From Curtobacterium sp. MCPF17_052 (GTDB taxonomy: Bacteria > Actinomycetota > Actinomycetes > Actinomycetales > Microbacteriaceae): DNA of 64,000 bases. The position numbers and the translations under genes were made by a program. This document shows, piece by piece, positions 1 through 7,578 of the stretch; within the stretch, counting starts at the first letter, position 1, and every line of letters starts with the position of its first letter. The stretch lies in NCBI RefSeq assembly GCF_003234085.1, contig NZ_QKSD01000005.1, forward strand, positions 184,650 to 248,649, read 5' to 3'. The notes under the pieces are model-generated. The model ran no database searches. It had not been told where the DNA came from and saw nothing but the letters and a program-made list of their open reading frames with translations.

Positions 1-1
1 C

Positions 2-694
2 CACCTGCTCGACGTGATGGGGTCCGTCCTCGACCCGGCGCTCGACGTCCTCGACGCGATGACGCGGGTGGTCGATGCGTGCGTGCAGTGGACCGCGGCG
101 ACCGAAGCCGGCATCGTCCTCGCGGACCAGTCCGGCACCCTGCACGTCATCGCCTCCACGAGCGAGCGCAGCATCGACGCCGAGGAAGCGCAGCTCGGGA
201 CGAACGAAGGCTCGTGTCTGGACTGCTTCCGGACCGGCGGGACGATCGACGTCCCGGACGTCAGCACGAAGGCGGCCGAGTGGCCGACCTTCTCGCAGGT
301 CATGCACGAGCGCGGGTTCGTCGGCACGTTCGCCGAACCGGTGCGGCTGCGGACCGCGACGATCGGGTCGCTGTGCGTCTTCGCCGACCACGACCGGGGA
401 CACGATGACCGCGACGTCGTGGTGATCCAGTTGCTCGCCGATGCTGCGTCCGCCGCCCTGGTCCGCCACCGGGAGGAGGGCGCGCAGCGGACGCTCGACG
501 AGCAGATCGGCGATGCCCTGGAGGCCCGGGTGCTGCTCGAGCAGGCCAAGGGCGCGCTGGCCTACCGCCGGGACGTCCGGATCGACGAGGCCTTCCGCGT
601 CCTGCGCGACGGTGCCGGGCGGACCGGTCGCGGCCTGCGTGAGCTCGCCGAGGACGTCGTCGAGCGCGGGTCCGACCTGCGCGAGATCGCCTGA
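2..694 (+). CDS. GAF and ANTAR domain regulator (5' end probably cut by the window)
   Basis: The reading frame is open from the first base, so the true start may lie outside the window; GTG at 14 and ATG at 17 are the first internal starts. About 225 residues are visible: a GAF sensor fold (roughly 1-150, including STSERS and a GTNEGSCLDCFRTG segment typical of ligand-binding GAF domains), then an ANTAR RNA-binding domain (about 165-220) with the diagnostic EQAKG and DEAFRVLR motifs. ANTAR proteins bind paired hairpins in nascent RNA and prevent transcription termination; the GAF part presumably senses a small molecule or redox state. It converges on the next gene with about 20 nt between stops and is a paralogue of the next two genes. 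Family assignment is firm; ligand and RNA targets are unknown. Confidence 0.85.
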   Translation, partial: HLLDVMGSVLDPALDVLDAMTRVVDACVQWTAATEAGIVLADQSGTLHVIASTSERSIDAEEAQLGTNEGSCLDCFRTGGTIDVPDVSTKAAEWPTFSQVMHERGFVGTFAEPVRLRTATIGSLCVFADHDRGHDDRDVVVIQLLADAASAALVRHREEGAQRTLDEQIGDALEARVLLEQAKGALAYRRDVRIDEAFRVLRDGAGRTGRGLRELAEDVVERGSDLREIA

Positions 695-713
695 CGGCCC
701 ACCCCGACACTCC

Positions 714-1424
714 TCAGATCGAGAGGGTCCGCTCGACCACCTGCCGTGCGGTATCGGCGAGTGGCGTCTGGTGGGACCGTGCGTATGACCGGAGCAGCGC
801 GAACGCCTGGTCCATGTCGACCTCGTGCGTCTGCGCGAGGAACCCCTTCGCCTGCTCGATGACCACTCGGCTGTCGAGCGCCCGCTGGAGCTGGGTGCGC
901 GCGATCGTGGCCTGCTCCAGCCCACGCTGCTGCAGGATGCTGATCGTTGCCACGTCCGTCAACGCCTGCGCGGCGACGATGTCGTCCTCGCCCAGCGCAC
1001 CGGGCTGCTCGCGGTAGAGGTTCATCGAGCCGAGCGTCTCGTTCCGGAGACGGAGCGGGATGGCGTGCACCGACGCGTAGCCGAACAACTGCGACGCTGC
1101 CGCGAAGGCCGGCCACCGGTCCGCCAACTCGGCGGTGCTGCCCACGGTCACGACCTTGCCGGTGCGGTAGGCCTCGATGCAGGGGCCTTCGCCGGCGTCG
1201 AGCTGCATGATGCCGACGAGGTTGCTCCGCTCGCTGGTGGAGGCGACCAACTCGAGTTCGTCCGTCCGGGTCGCGAGCATGATCCCTGCAGCGTTGACGT
1301 CGAAGAGGTCCGCTGCCTTCCCGACGAGCAGCTGGAGCAGCTCGATGACGTCGTAGTCGTCGACGAGGGTGTCGGCGAGCGTGACGAACGTGTCGACGAG
1401 GCGTTGCTCTCTGCTCTGCGTCAT
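714..1424 (-). CDS. GAF and ANTAR domain-containing regulator
   Basis: This 236-residue protein has the standard two-domain architecture. A helix (DTFVTLADTLVDDYDVIELL) leads into a GAF domain that contains STSERS and GEGPCIEAYRTG. The C-terminal ANTAR domain starts near residue 175 and carries VIEQAKGFLAQ and MDQAFALLRSYAR. It should act as a cytoplasmic antiterminator that binds two-hairpin RNA motifs. Its ATG overlaps the stop of the upstream GAF-ANTAR gene (TGATG, 1 nt), so the two are translationally coupled and probably heteromeric or co-regulated. The length is normal for the family. No signal peptide or membrane segment is seen. Confidence 0.88.
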   Translation of the reverse strand: MTQSREQRLVDTFVTLADTLVDDYDVIELLQLLVGKAADLFDVNAAGIMLATRTDELELVASTSERSNLVGIMQLDAGEGPCIEAYRTGKVVTVGSTAELADRWPAFAAASQLFGYASVHAIPLRLRNETLGSMNLYREQPGALGEDDIVAAQALTDVATISILQQRGLEQATIARTQLQRALDSRVVIEQAKGFLAQTHEVDMDQAFALLRSYARSHQTPLADTARQVVERTLSI

Positions 1425-2140
1425 CAGCGGTCTTCTTTCCGTGCGGAGTCGGTCGTGCGTGGGTCTCGGAAGTCGATGCGCCGCTCGATGACGCCCTGGG
1501 CGACGGCGTGGAGTGGCAGCCCGTCGGCGAACGCCCGGGCGCGGAGGACCAGGAGTGCGTCCTCGGCGGTCAGGTCGAGCTGGGCCACCACCATCCCCGT
1601 CGCCTGGTGCACGTGGCGGCCGGACGGCTGCGCGACCGAGACGGACGTCGGTGTGCGGCCGGCTTCGACGTCCCGGATCGCCGAGGACAGCATCCGCAGC
1701 GCGGCCAGGTGGGTGAGGAGCTTCGCCCCGTCGAGTTCGGCCGGTGCCAGCGGGCCGGTGTCCGCCCGGTAGAGCGTCACGGCCCCGAGGTCGAACGTCC
1801 CGACGGACAGGGGGAACGACAGCAGTCCCGCCCAGCCGGTCTGCCGCAGGGCTGCTCGGGTCGACGGCCAGTCGTCCCCGGTGGCGCCGTCGAGGTCGTA
1901 CACGAGGACGGGCTCTCGGTGCCGGAGGGCGGACCAGCCGGGGCCTTCGCCGAGGAGCACCTGCTGCTCGTCCGATGCTGCGGCACGGGGGTCTGACGCG
2001 GAGAAGACCGCGCTGCCGAACGGCGGTCCGAGCGTCGACAGCGCGGCGCCCTCGATGGGCAGGACGTCGACGAACGCGGTGGCGATGGCGCCGTCCTCAC
2101 CGTCCTGCAACCGCCGCGCGGCGTCGGCGAAGGAGATCAT
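1424..2140 (-). CDS. GAF and ANTAR domain-containing regulator, coupled to a short upstream ORF
   Basis: About 238 residues: a more divergent GAF domain (MISFADAARRLQ through PLSVGTFDLGAVTLYRAD) and a C-terminal ANTAR domain with QATGMVVAQLDLTAEDALLVLRARA. The usual EQAKG is replaced by HQATG, so the key Lys of the canonical motif is missing. RNA binding could be weakened or altered. I chose the ATG at 2140 because the stop of a 23-codon upstream ORF overlaps it as ATGA; a GTG at 2149 is an alternative, and neither has its own good ribosome binding site. A frameshift joining the upstream ORF to this gene is possible. It lies first in a two-gene operon with the preceding minus-strand paralogue. 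Confidence 0.75.
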   Translation of the reverse strand: MISFADAARRLQDGEDGAIATAFVDVLPIEGAALSTLGPPFGSAVFSASDPRAAASDEQQVLLGEGPGWSALRHREPVLVYDLDGATGDDWPSTRAALRQTGWAGLLSFPLSVGTFDLGAVTLYRADTGPLAPAELDGAKLLTHLAALRMLSSAIRDVEAGRTPTSVSVAQPSGRHVHQATGMVVAQLDLTAEDALLVLRARAFADGLPLHAVAQGVIERRIDFRDPRTTDSARKEDR

Positions 2141-2208
2141 CGCCTGCACCGCATCGGGCAGTTCGTGCCGGACGTGGTCGTCGGGACGGAGGTCGTCGTC
2201 GTGGTCAT
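2137..2208 (-). CDS. Thr-rich upstream ORF (candidate leader peptide)
   Basis: ATG at 2208 is preceded by a strong AGGAG five bases upstream. It opens a 23-codon frame in which 9 residues are threonine, including five in a row right after the start. The stop overlaps the ATG of the GAF-ANTAR gene as ATGA, the coupling arrangement used by many genuine operons in this window. It could be a leader peptide that couples translation or senses threonine supply. It could equally be the true N-terminus of the GAF-ANTAR gene separated by a frameshift or a sequencing error. Coding status is unproven. Confidence 0.35.
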   Translation of the reverse strand: MTTTTTSVPTTTSGTNCPMRCRR

Positions 2209-2384
2209 CTGCGCTCCTGCTGAGGGGTGGCTGCAGCGCGGGGGCTGGGTGCTGAAGCGGACGGGTTCAGCCTAGTCGCGCGGACTCCACCCACTCCGAG
2301 GTGCGCTCGACTACCGTGCAACGCGGTAGCCCCAGACCCCGGCCGCTCGTTCATTCGCAGCACTGCGAACAGCTGGAGTCTCCC

Positions 2385-2684
2385 GTGCGCACACCGTTTC
2401 CCTCCCCGCCCGCCGTCCGGCCCGTCGCCCGACGCGTCAGCCTCCGCCGGACCAGCCGCGCTCGTCTGCGCCGCGTCGCCGCCCGCCTGATCGGCGCGGT
2501 CGTCGGCCGACCTGGTGCCGGCCCGGACCAGGACCGCTGCCCACGGATGTTGCACGGGCACCGCTGTCAGCTCCGGACGGGCCACCCGGACTCCCACCTG
2601 GTCGACGACGGCGCGATCCGGATGCGCTGGCAGGACCGCACCCTGCCGACCGACGACTGGGTCCTGGACGTGTTCGACTCCTGA
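2385..2684 (+). CDS. small Cys/His-containing hypothetical protein
   Basis: The GTG at 2385 has GGAG seven bases upstream and gives a 99-residue protein. The first half is strongly basic (RRVSLRRTSRARLRRVAARL). The second half holds a compact CPRMLHGHRCQLRTGHPDSH pattern followed by WQDR and an acidic C-terminus. The spaced Cys and His residues resemble short actinobacterial proteins with a C-x(8)-C...GH..H signature and could bind a metal; this is inference. It lies 31 nt upstream of dcd in the same direction and may share its transcript. I do not recognise a named family. Confidence 0.5.
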   Translation: MRTPFPSPPAVRPVARRVSLRRTSRARLRRVAARLIGAVVGRPGAGPDQDRCPRMLHGHRCQLRTGHPDSHLVDDGAIRMRWQDRTLPTDDWVLDVFDS

Positions 2685-2715
2685 CGGTGCGCGGGCCGGC
2701 GACTAGGCTTCCAGC

Positions 2716-3303
2716 GTGCTGCTCTCCGACCGCGACATCACCGCCCAGCTCGACCAGGGCCGGATCGGCCTCGACCCGTACGACCCCGCACTCGTGCAGC
2801 CGTCGAGCATCGACGTCCGGCTCGACAAGTACTTCCGCCTGTTCGACAACCACAAGTACCCGCACATCGACCCCGCGGTGGACCAGCCCGACCTGACCCG
2901 TCTGGTCGAGACCGACCCGGACGAGGCGTTCGTGCTGCACCCGGGCGAGTTCGTGCTCGGGTCGACGTTCGAGGTCGTCACGCTGCCGGACGACATCGCG
3001 GCGCGGCTCGAGGGCAAGAGCTCGCTCGGTCGACTCGGGCTGCTCACGCACTCGACCGCCGGGTTCATCGACCCGGGCTTCTCCGGGCACGTGACCCTCG
3101 AGCTGTCGAACGTCGCGACCCTGCCGATCAAGCTCTGGCCGGGGATGAAGATCGGCCAGCTCTGCTTCTTCCAGCTGTCGAGCCCGGCCGAGAAGCCCTA
3201 CGGGTCCGCCGACTACCAGTCGCGCTACCAGGGGCAGCGCGGACCGACGGCGTCGCGGTCGGCGCTGAACTTCCACCGGGCGGACGTGTCCCAGCCGCGC
3301 TGA
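2716..3303 (+). CDS. dcd: dCTP deaminase (probably bifunctional dCTP deaminase/dUTPase)
   Basis: This 195-residue protein converts dCTP to dUTP, feeding dTMP synthesis; the actinobacterial form also hydrolyses dUTP to dUMP. It carries the family hallmarks: LLSDRDI at the start, [10 protein letters not shown] (residues 30-40), [10 protein letters not shown], and the catalytic [20 protein letters not shown] block, ending with YQGQRGPT. The length is typical (about 190). The GTG start at 2716 fits the conserved N-terminus. It is monocistronic or the second gene after the small Cys/His protein. Confidence 0.97.
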   Translation: MLLSDRDITAQLDQGRIGLDPYDPALVQPSSIDVRLDKYFRLFDNHKYPHIDPAVDQPDLTRLVETDPDEAFVLHPGEFVLGSTFEVVTLPDDIAARLEGKSSLGRLGLLTHSTAGFIDPGFSGHVTLELSNVATLPIKLWPGMKIGQLCFFQLSSPAEKPYGSADYQSRYQGQRGPTASRSALNFHRADVSQPR

Positions 3304-3369
3304 ACGAGCCTCCGTCGGGGCGGCAGACCCCACGACCTCCGGCTGCGAACCGGAATACGGAATCCTGTG

Positions 3370-3375
3370 TATCGT
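3370..3375 (+). promoter_or_regulatory. -10 element of a leaderless transcript (TATCGT)
   Basis: TGTATCGTTGG lies 8 nt before the ATG of the XRE-MNT gene, and no Shine-Dalgarno sequence precedes that ATG. The spacing suggests a transcript that begins at or next to the start codon. The same TGTATCGTTGG string recurs at the MarR-controlled promoter near 11053-11063. Confidence 0.4.
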
Positions 3376-3382
3376 TGGCCGC

Positions 3383-3907
3383 ATGCCGCCAGGACACGCT
3401 CGCGCGTCGACGACGACGCTCTCCGCCGCAGCGATCATCCGCGAAGCCCGGCTCCGGGCCGACCTGACGCAGGTGCAGCTCGCCCGACGAGCCGGTGTGA
3501 CCCAGAGCGTGATCAGCACCTACGAGAACGGCCGACGCGAACCCTCGCTCGCGGCGCTCCAGCGGCTCCTGCTCGCGGCGGGGTTCCGCACCGCCATCGA
3601 CCTGCAACCCGTCGCCGAGCCACTCCCTCTGCGCGAACTCGTCGCCCGGCACCGTGACGAACTCCGTTCGATCCTCGTACGGCACGGCGCCGTCGCCGTC
3701 CGGCAGCTCGTCGGCACCTCGGGAGCGCAGGGCGCGGACGACTGGCCGGCGGACGTCGAACTCGTCGTGGACCTGGCACCGCCCACCGGCATGTTCGCGC
3801 TGATGCGCATGCAGGACGACGCGGAGGAACTGCTCGGCGTGCGCGTCGAGGTCCTGGCCGCCGATGCCCTGCCGGACGAGCTGCTCGATCGGACGGTCCC
3901 GCTGTGA
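3383..3907 (+). CDS. XRE helix-turn-helix protein fused to a degenerate minimal nucleotidyltransferase (MNT) domain
   Basis: 174 residues. An N-terminal XRE domain (about 15-70: IIREARLRADLTQVQLARRAG, VTQSVISTYENGRREPS) is followed by a region that aligns with minimal nucleotidyltransferase antitoxins (about 85-165: LRSILVRHGAVAVRQLVGTS ... ADVELVVDL). The catalytic GS is GT and the DxD pair reads D-V-E, so activity may be reduced. In HEPN/MNT toxin-antitoxin modules the MNT protein neutralises the HEPN RNase; here a DNA-binding autoregulator appears fused to it. The stop overlaps the next gene by 4 nt (GTGA), supporting a functional pair. The XRE call is firm; the MNT call rests on pattern similarity. 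Confidence 0.7.
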   Translation: MPPGHARASTTTLSAAAIIREARLRADLTQVQLARRAGVTQSVISTYENGRREPSLAALQRLLLAAGFRTAIDLQPVAEPLPLRELVARHRDELRSILVRHGAVAVRQLVGTSGAQGADDWPADVELVVDLAPPTGMFALMRMQDDAEELLGVRVEVLAADALPDELLDRTVPL

Positions 3908-4233
3908 CGACGCCCGTCGCGCAGTCCCTGGACGACGTCATCGATTCCTGTGATCGGATCCGCACCTACGTCGCCGACTCGGCCCTGCCCGAGGCGCTCG
4001 TGCACGACGCCGTCCGGATGTGCCTGGTGGACATCGCCTCGGCTGTCCAGCGGCTCCCGCCGATGATGACCGCGCACGAACCGGCCGTGCCGTGGGCGCA
4101 CGTGTCGGCACTCGCCGGCCGACTGACCCGCCGGCCCGCCGGGACACCCGCGTCGGTGCTGCTCGGCACGGCTCGGACCGACGTTCCAGTCCTCTGTGCG
4201 GCGGCACGGCGGATGCGCGCCCGCTGCGTCTGA
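3904..4233 (+). CDS. HEPN/DUF86-like small protein, partner of the XRE-MNT protein
   Basis: The 109-residue product begins with a helix resembling DUF86 HEPN proteins (LDDVIDSCDRIRTYVADSAL) and continues with HDAVRMCLVDIASAVQRLPP and a PWAHVSALAGRL segment where the family has its PW..I..LRNR..H block. The RNase motif R-x(4-6)-H is not intact: after GRL comes TRRPAGT with no histidine. It may therefore be an inactive toxin relative or a structural partner. The GTG start overlaps the stop of the XRE-MNT gene by 4 nt, so the two are co-translated. Fold assignment is inference from pattern and gene order. Confidence 0.55.
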   Translation: MTTPVAQSLDDVIDSCDRIRTYVADSALPEALVHDAVRMCLVDIASAVQRLPPMMTAHEPAVPWAHVSALAGRLTRRPAGTPASVLLGTARTDVPVLCAAARRMRARCV

Positions 4234-4274
4234 GTCCGGACGGAGGGGTCAGCGGCCGCTGCCACGACCCGGTG

Positions 4275-4610
4275 TCAGTCCCCGTGCACGATGCACACGG
4301 CGTCGAGGTCGAGTGATGCCTCCAGCGCGGCCGTCACCCCGCGCTCACCGTCGGCGTCGAAGGGCGTCACCGTGTCGACCCACCACAGCGGCACCGAGAG
4401 CGCCGGGGCGTCGGGCAGGAGCCGCGCGACCTCGCCGAGTTCGTCGACCCGACGCACGCCGAGCACCGTGATGACCGGGTGCGTGGCGTCACGGCAGACC
4501 TGCATCATCGGTCCGTCGTCGAGCGCCCGGACACCCCATGCGTCGTCGTGGAGCAGCAACGCCTCGGCGACGTCGCGGACCTGCACCTCACCGCGACAGA
4601 GGAGGGTCAC
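4275..4610 (-). CDS. hypothetical protein, coupled to the DUF6177 gene
   Basis: 111 residues from the GTG at 4610, one base after the stop of the DUF6177 gene, so the two are co-translated. The sequence is acidic and looks globular (VTLLCRGEVQVRDVAEALLL, DDGPMMQVCRDATHPVITVL, VPLWWVDTVTPFDADGERG). It has no membrane segment, signal peptide or recognisable catalytic motif. Beyond its fixed pairing with DUF6177 I cannot assign a role; a partner or immunity-like protein is one guess. Confidence 0.6.
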   Translation of the reverse strand: MTLLCRGEVQVRDVAEALLLHDDAWGVRALDDGPMMQVCRDATHPVITVLGVRRVDELGEVARLLPDAPALSVPLWWVDTVTPFDADGERGVTAALEASLDLDAVCIVHGD

Positions 4611-4611
4611 G

Positions 4612-5685
4612 TCACGCGGCACCCTGGGACCCCTGCCCACCGTGGTGCATGGCGTGCGGCCCGAGTGCGCCGTCGTCGGAGGCGGGGTCGAGGGGCGCCC
4701 CGCCGACCAACTGCAGGAACCGGTCCTCGTCGATGCGGTCGAGGAACGACTCGAGCGCGGTCCAGCCGTCCTCGAACCGGACGACCAGGCCCTCGCCGAC
4801 CTCGCCCGCGAACGTGTCAGTGGTGGTGCGGACCGGCGGCCACTCGCCGCGGCGGTCCAGGAAGCGTGTGGCCTCGGGGCCGACGATGACCGCGAGCGGT
4901 TCGGGCTCGCCGTAGGCCAACGCGCGCACCAGGTGGTCCGCGTCCCCGCGGCGCTGCATGACGACACCGAACACGGGCTCGACGCCCTCGGCGACACTGT
5001 GCACGGCGTCGAGCAGGCGCGATGCGAGCTGCGGGTCCGCTCCGCTCTCGGGGACCGTGAGGACCGCGGACATCGTCTCGACGACGACCCCGTCGGTCAG
5101 GTGCGCGGTCATCGTCGCGGCGAAGCCGTCACCGATGGCGTACGAGGTGCTGATGCCCGGCGACTCGTGCATCGCGTACTGCGTCACGACCCAGCGGTCC
5201 CACGCCGAGGTGAGCGGTTCCGACGTGCCCCACCGTGTCGGGCACGTGCCGACCGTCGCGCACAGCGCCTCGATCGCGGAGCCGATGTCGACGGTCCGCT
5301 CGTCGTGGTGCCGCAGGGTCAGGTCGATGCTGATCTGTCGGACGGAGCCGACGGCGTCGCGGTGCTCCGGCGACGGGTCACCGAGGAGCTCCGGGCCGTG
5401 CGTGACGAAGTCCTCCACGCCGGCCGCCGGAACACCGGTCCGCCCGTCCCGGAGGGCACCGTCGGGTCCGCGGACCGCCCACGCGGCGCCGTGCGCGCCC
5501 AGGGCGTGCCGCAGTGCGGGAGTGAGTGCAGCCTCCGGCCCGGTCCGCAGGACGACCGTGCGCCCGGCCGCCTCAGCGCGGCGCAGGAGCGAGTCGAGGG
5601 AGTCGGTGAGCCACACCACGGGGGCACTGGAGTCCACCACGATGGCCGGACCGACGACGTCGTCGATGAGGGGATGTCGGACCAT
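4612..5685 (-). CDS. DUF6177 family protein
   Basis: 357 residues from the ATG at 5685, preceded by GGAGGAACC. The opening MVRHPLIDDVVGPAIVVDSS, followed by APVVWLTDSL and GRTVVLRTGPEAALTP, matches what I know as the DUF6177 family. That family is restricted to actinobacteria and often lies near type VII secretion genes. No ESX component is in this window. No signal peptide or membrane helix is evident; the C-terminus is rich in acidic and aromatic residues. It is the first gene of a two-gene unit. The function is unknown and the family call is from memory. Confidence 0.6.
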   Translation of the reverse strand: MVRHPLIDDVVGPAIVVDSSAPVVWLTDSLDSLLRRAEAAGRTVVLRTGPEAALTPALRHALGAHGAAWAVRGPDGALRDGRTGVPAAGVEDFVTHGPELLGDPSPEHRDAVGSVRQISIDLTLRHHDERTVDIGSAIEALCATVGTCPTRWGTSEPLTSAWDRWVVTQYAMHESPGISTSYAIGDGFAATMTAHLTDGVVVETMSAVLTVPESGADPQLASRLLDAVHSVAEGVEPVFGVVMQRRGDADHLVRALAYGEPEPLAVIVGPEATRFLDRRGEWPPVRTTTDTFAGEVGEGLVVRFEDGWTALESFLDRIDEDRFLQLVGGAPLDPASDDGALGPHAMHHGGQGSQGAA

Positions 5686-5890
5686 TCCGGTTCCTCCTCG
5701 GGTCAGTCGTACGAGCTGGGTGGTCCACTCGGACGGTACACACGGGCTCCTGGCGGTGTCCGTCGGAGAGCGCGGCTCACAGCGGAGAGACAGGGGCGGA
5801 CAGGAGGCCCGGCGTGCGTCCGCCACGGAGGTGCGGCTGGCACCCGGCGGAAGTTCCGCTAGGCTGGTGCGGTCCCGTTCGACGGGATGC

Positions 5891-5961
5891 GCGAGTGTAG
5901 TTCAATGGTAGAACTCCAGCTTCCCAAGCTGGTAGCGCGGGTTCGATTCCCGTCACTCGCT
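5891..5961 (+). tRNA. tRNA-Gly (anticodon CCC)
   Basis: A complete cloverleaf can be drawn. The acceptor arms GCGAGTG/CACTCGC pair. The D arm is GTTC...GAAC. The anticodon stem CCAGC/GCTGG encloses the loop TTCCCAA, so the anticodon is CCC (reads GGG). The T arm is GCGGG-TTCGATT-CCCGT. The discriminator is T and CCA is not encoded. It stands alone between the DUF6177 gene and the accessory region, a common type of integration border, but no attachment-site repeat of its 3' end was found nearby. Confidence 0.96.
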
Positions 5962-6136
5962 CTCTCCGCTTCCGCACTGCTTACCGAGCCCGATTCATCG
6001 GGACAGTGATCGCCTTCGGCCCCGACGCCGCTCCGGCGACCTGGATGCCGTCCGGTCGCCGACCGGCTGACGGGCGGCCGAACATGGCTACAGGCGTACG
6101 GTCTCCAGATCGTGGAGCTGCGCCGACGTGGCAGTG

Positions 6137-6163
6137 CTGTCTGTCTGTCTGTCTGTCTGTCTG
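6137..6163. repeat. tetranucleotide microsatellite (CTGT)6.75
   Basis: An uninterrupted run of CTGT units lies in the 230-nt gap between the tRNA and the end of the DoxX-like gene, about 30 nt beyond its stop codon. Such runs are rare in high-GC actinobacteria and are prone to slippage. It is not inside a credible coding frame. A second tetranucleotide run of a different unit lies at 12270-12290. Confidence 0.9.
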
Positions 6164-6192
6164 CGACAGCCTTCTTCACACCGGCTGCAGGC

Positions 6193-6561
6193 TCACGAGA
6201 ACACGAGGATGAAGCCGAGGATCGCGGCGGCGAGGGGCAGCGCGGTCAGGACGATTGCGGCAATGGGAGATTCCTTGCGGCGGACGTGAACGGCGATCGC
6301 TCCGGCCATGATCACGGTCAGGGCGACGCCGGCGACGGGGCTGAGGGCAGGGGCGATGCGGGTCGCGATGGGGAGGACGAGTCCGATTGCTCCGACGACT
6401 TCTGCAAGGGCGATGAGCTTGACGGTGGTGTTGGAGTAGTCCTCGATCCAGCCCATGCCGGCTTCCTTGAGGGCCGGTACTGGGCGGATCAGTTTCATCA
6501 GGCCTGCGCCGAAGAAGGCGACTGCGGCGAGACCGGCAACGATCCAGAAGGTGATGGCCAT
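6193..6561 (-). CDS. DoxX-like family membrane protein
   Basis: 122 residues with four predicted membrane helices (FWIVAGLAAVAFFGAGLMKL; VKLIALAEVVGAIGLVLPIA; ALSPVAGVALTVIMAGAIAV; AAIVLTALPLAAAILGFILV) and the family-typical GLMKL...GWIEDYSN stretch between helices 1 and 2. DoxX-like proteins are integral membrane proteins linked to redox or thiol stress, without a defined enzymatic role here. It is the last of four minus-strand genes read away from the TetR regulator. The 84-nt gap to the upstream oxidoreductase gene leaves open whether it is in the same operon. Confidence 0.88.
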   Translation of the reverse strand: MAITFWIVAGLAAVAFFGAGLMKLIRPVPALKEAGMGWIEDYSNTTVKLIALAEVVGAIGLVLPIATRIAPALSPVAGVALTVIMAGAIAVHVRRKESPIAAIVLTALPLAAAILGFILVFS

Positions 6562-6645
6562 GCGTTGTATCTCCAGGTGGGGTGATGGTGTCCGACGGTG
6601 TACTCGATCGAGGAGCGTTGATGCGGCGGGGGTGAACCCCGCAGG

Positions 6646-7578
6646 TCACTCGATGGTGATGACGAGTCTTCCGCCGCCGGAGGTGGGGGCGGTTTCCAGC
6701 TCCGCGAGGGCGGGGATGGCGTCGTCCAGGGCGACGGCACGAGCGATGCGGGTGACGATCTCGCCTCGTCCGGCGGCGTCGGCGACGCGCTGAAGGTCGT
6801 CGCTGTCGGGGCGGGCCATGAACGCGCTGTAGGGGCCGGGTAGGACGCTGCGGGCGAACTTCGATGCCGCGGGGACGATGTCGATGATGCGTCCGTGGAG
6901 GGTGAGCATCTGGCGTGCGACGCCGTAGGGCAGGGTCCCTGCCGTGTCGAAGACCACGTCGAACCGGCCGGTGCGCGGAAGAGGATCTGTGTCGAACGTC
7001 ACGACGGGGTCGACGCCGAGGTGACGAGCTTCGGCTTCCGTGCCCGACCGGCAGCTCCCGGCCACGCTCGCGCCTGCCGCGAGTGCGACCTGGACGGCGA
7101 TCCGTCCGACTCCGCCGAGGCAGCCGTTGATGAAGATGCGCTGTCCAGGTCGGAGCTTGCCGGCCGCCGTGACCGCCTGGTAGGCGGTGAGGCCGGCCAC
7201 CGGCAGGGTTGCGGCATGTTCGAAGGAGAGGTCGTCGGGCTTGGAAGCGACGGATCGTTCGTCGGCGATCACGAACTCCGCGAACGCTCCCGCATGCTGC
7301 AGGCGCGCCGCGCCGAGGACCGCGTCGCCTACCCGAAAGCGGGTGACGCTCTCTCCGACATGTTCGACGACACCGGCGAAATCGTGGCCGACACCGCGTG
7401 GGAACCTCCTGCCGGTCATGACCCGCATCTCGCCGTTGCGGATCTTCCAGTCCATGGCGTTCGCCGATGCTGCACGCACGCGCACGAGGATCTGGCGCCG
7501 ACCTGGCTGCGGGATGGCCGCGTCTTCCAACACCAGGACCTCGGGACCGCCGTAGCGGTGGTACTGCAGGCGCCTCAT
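6646..7578 (-). CDS. NADP-dependent quinone oxidoreductase / zinc-free MDR-family alcohol dehydrogenase
   Basis: 310 residues from the ATG at 7578, which overlaps the stop of the DUF6640 gene (ATGA). The GroES-like N-terminus (RRLQYHRYGGPEVLVLED...MDWKIRNGEMR) lacks catalytic zinc ligands. The Rossmann nucleotide site is INGCLGGVGRIAVQVALAAG, followed by the GTEAEARHLGVDPVV segment usual for NADP-dependent quinone oxidoreductases. It likely reduces quinones or unsaturated carbonyls in the cytoplasm. As part of a TetR-controlled set with DoxX and NTF2 proteins, it fits a detoxification role; the substrate is unknown. Confidence 0.9.
   Translation of the reverse strand: MRRLQYHRYGGPEVLVLEDAAIPQPGRRQILVRVRAASANAMDWKIRNGEMRVMTGRRFPRGVGHDFAGVVEHVGESVTRFRVGDAVLGAARLQHAGAFAEFVIADERSVASKPDDLSFEHAATLPVAGLTAYQAVTAAGKLRPGQRIFINGCLGGVGRIAVQVALAAGASVAGSCRSGTEAEARHLGVDPVVTFDTDPLPRTGRFDVVFDTAGTLPYGVARQMLTLHGRIIDIVPAASKFARSVLPGPYSAFMARPDSDDLQRVADAAGRGEIVTRIARAVALDDAIPALAELETAPTSGGGRLVITIE

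Noticed and set aside
5891..5961. tRNA-Gly as an integrated-element attachment site
   Set aside because: No direct repeat of its 3' end or integrase gene was found in the following several kilobases.
5859..6179. Minus-strand 106-residue frame across the tRNA
   Set aside because: It overlaps the tRNA-Gly and the microsatellite, and its sequence is an antisense artefact.
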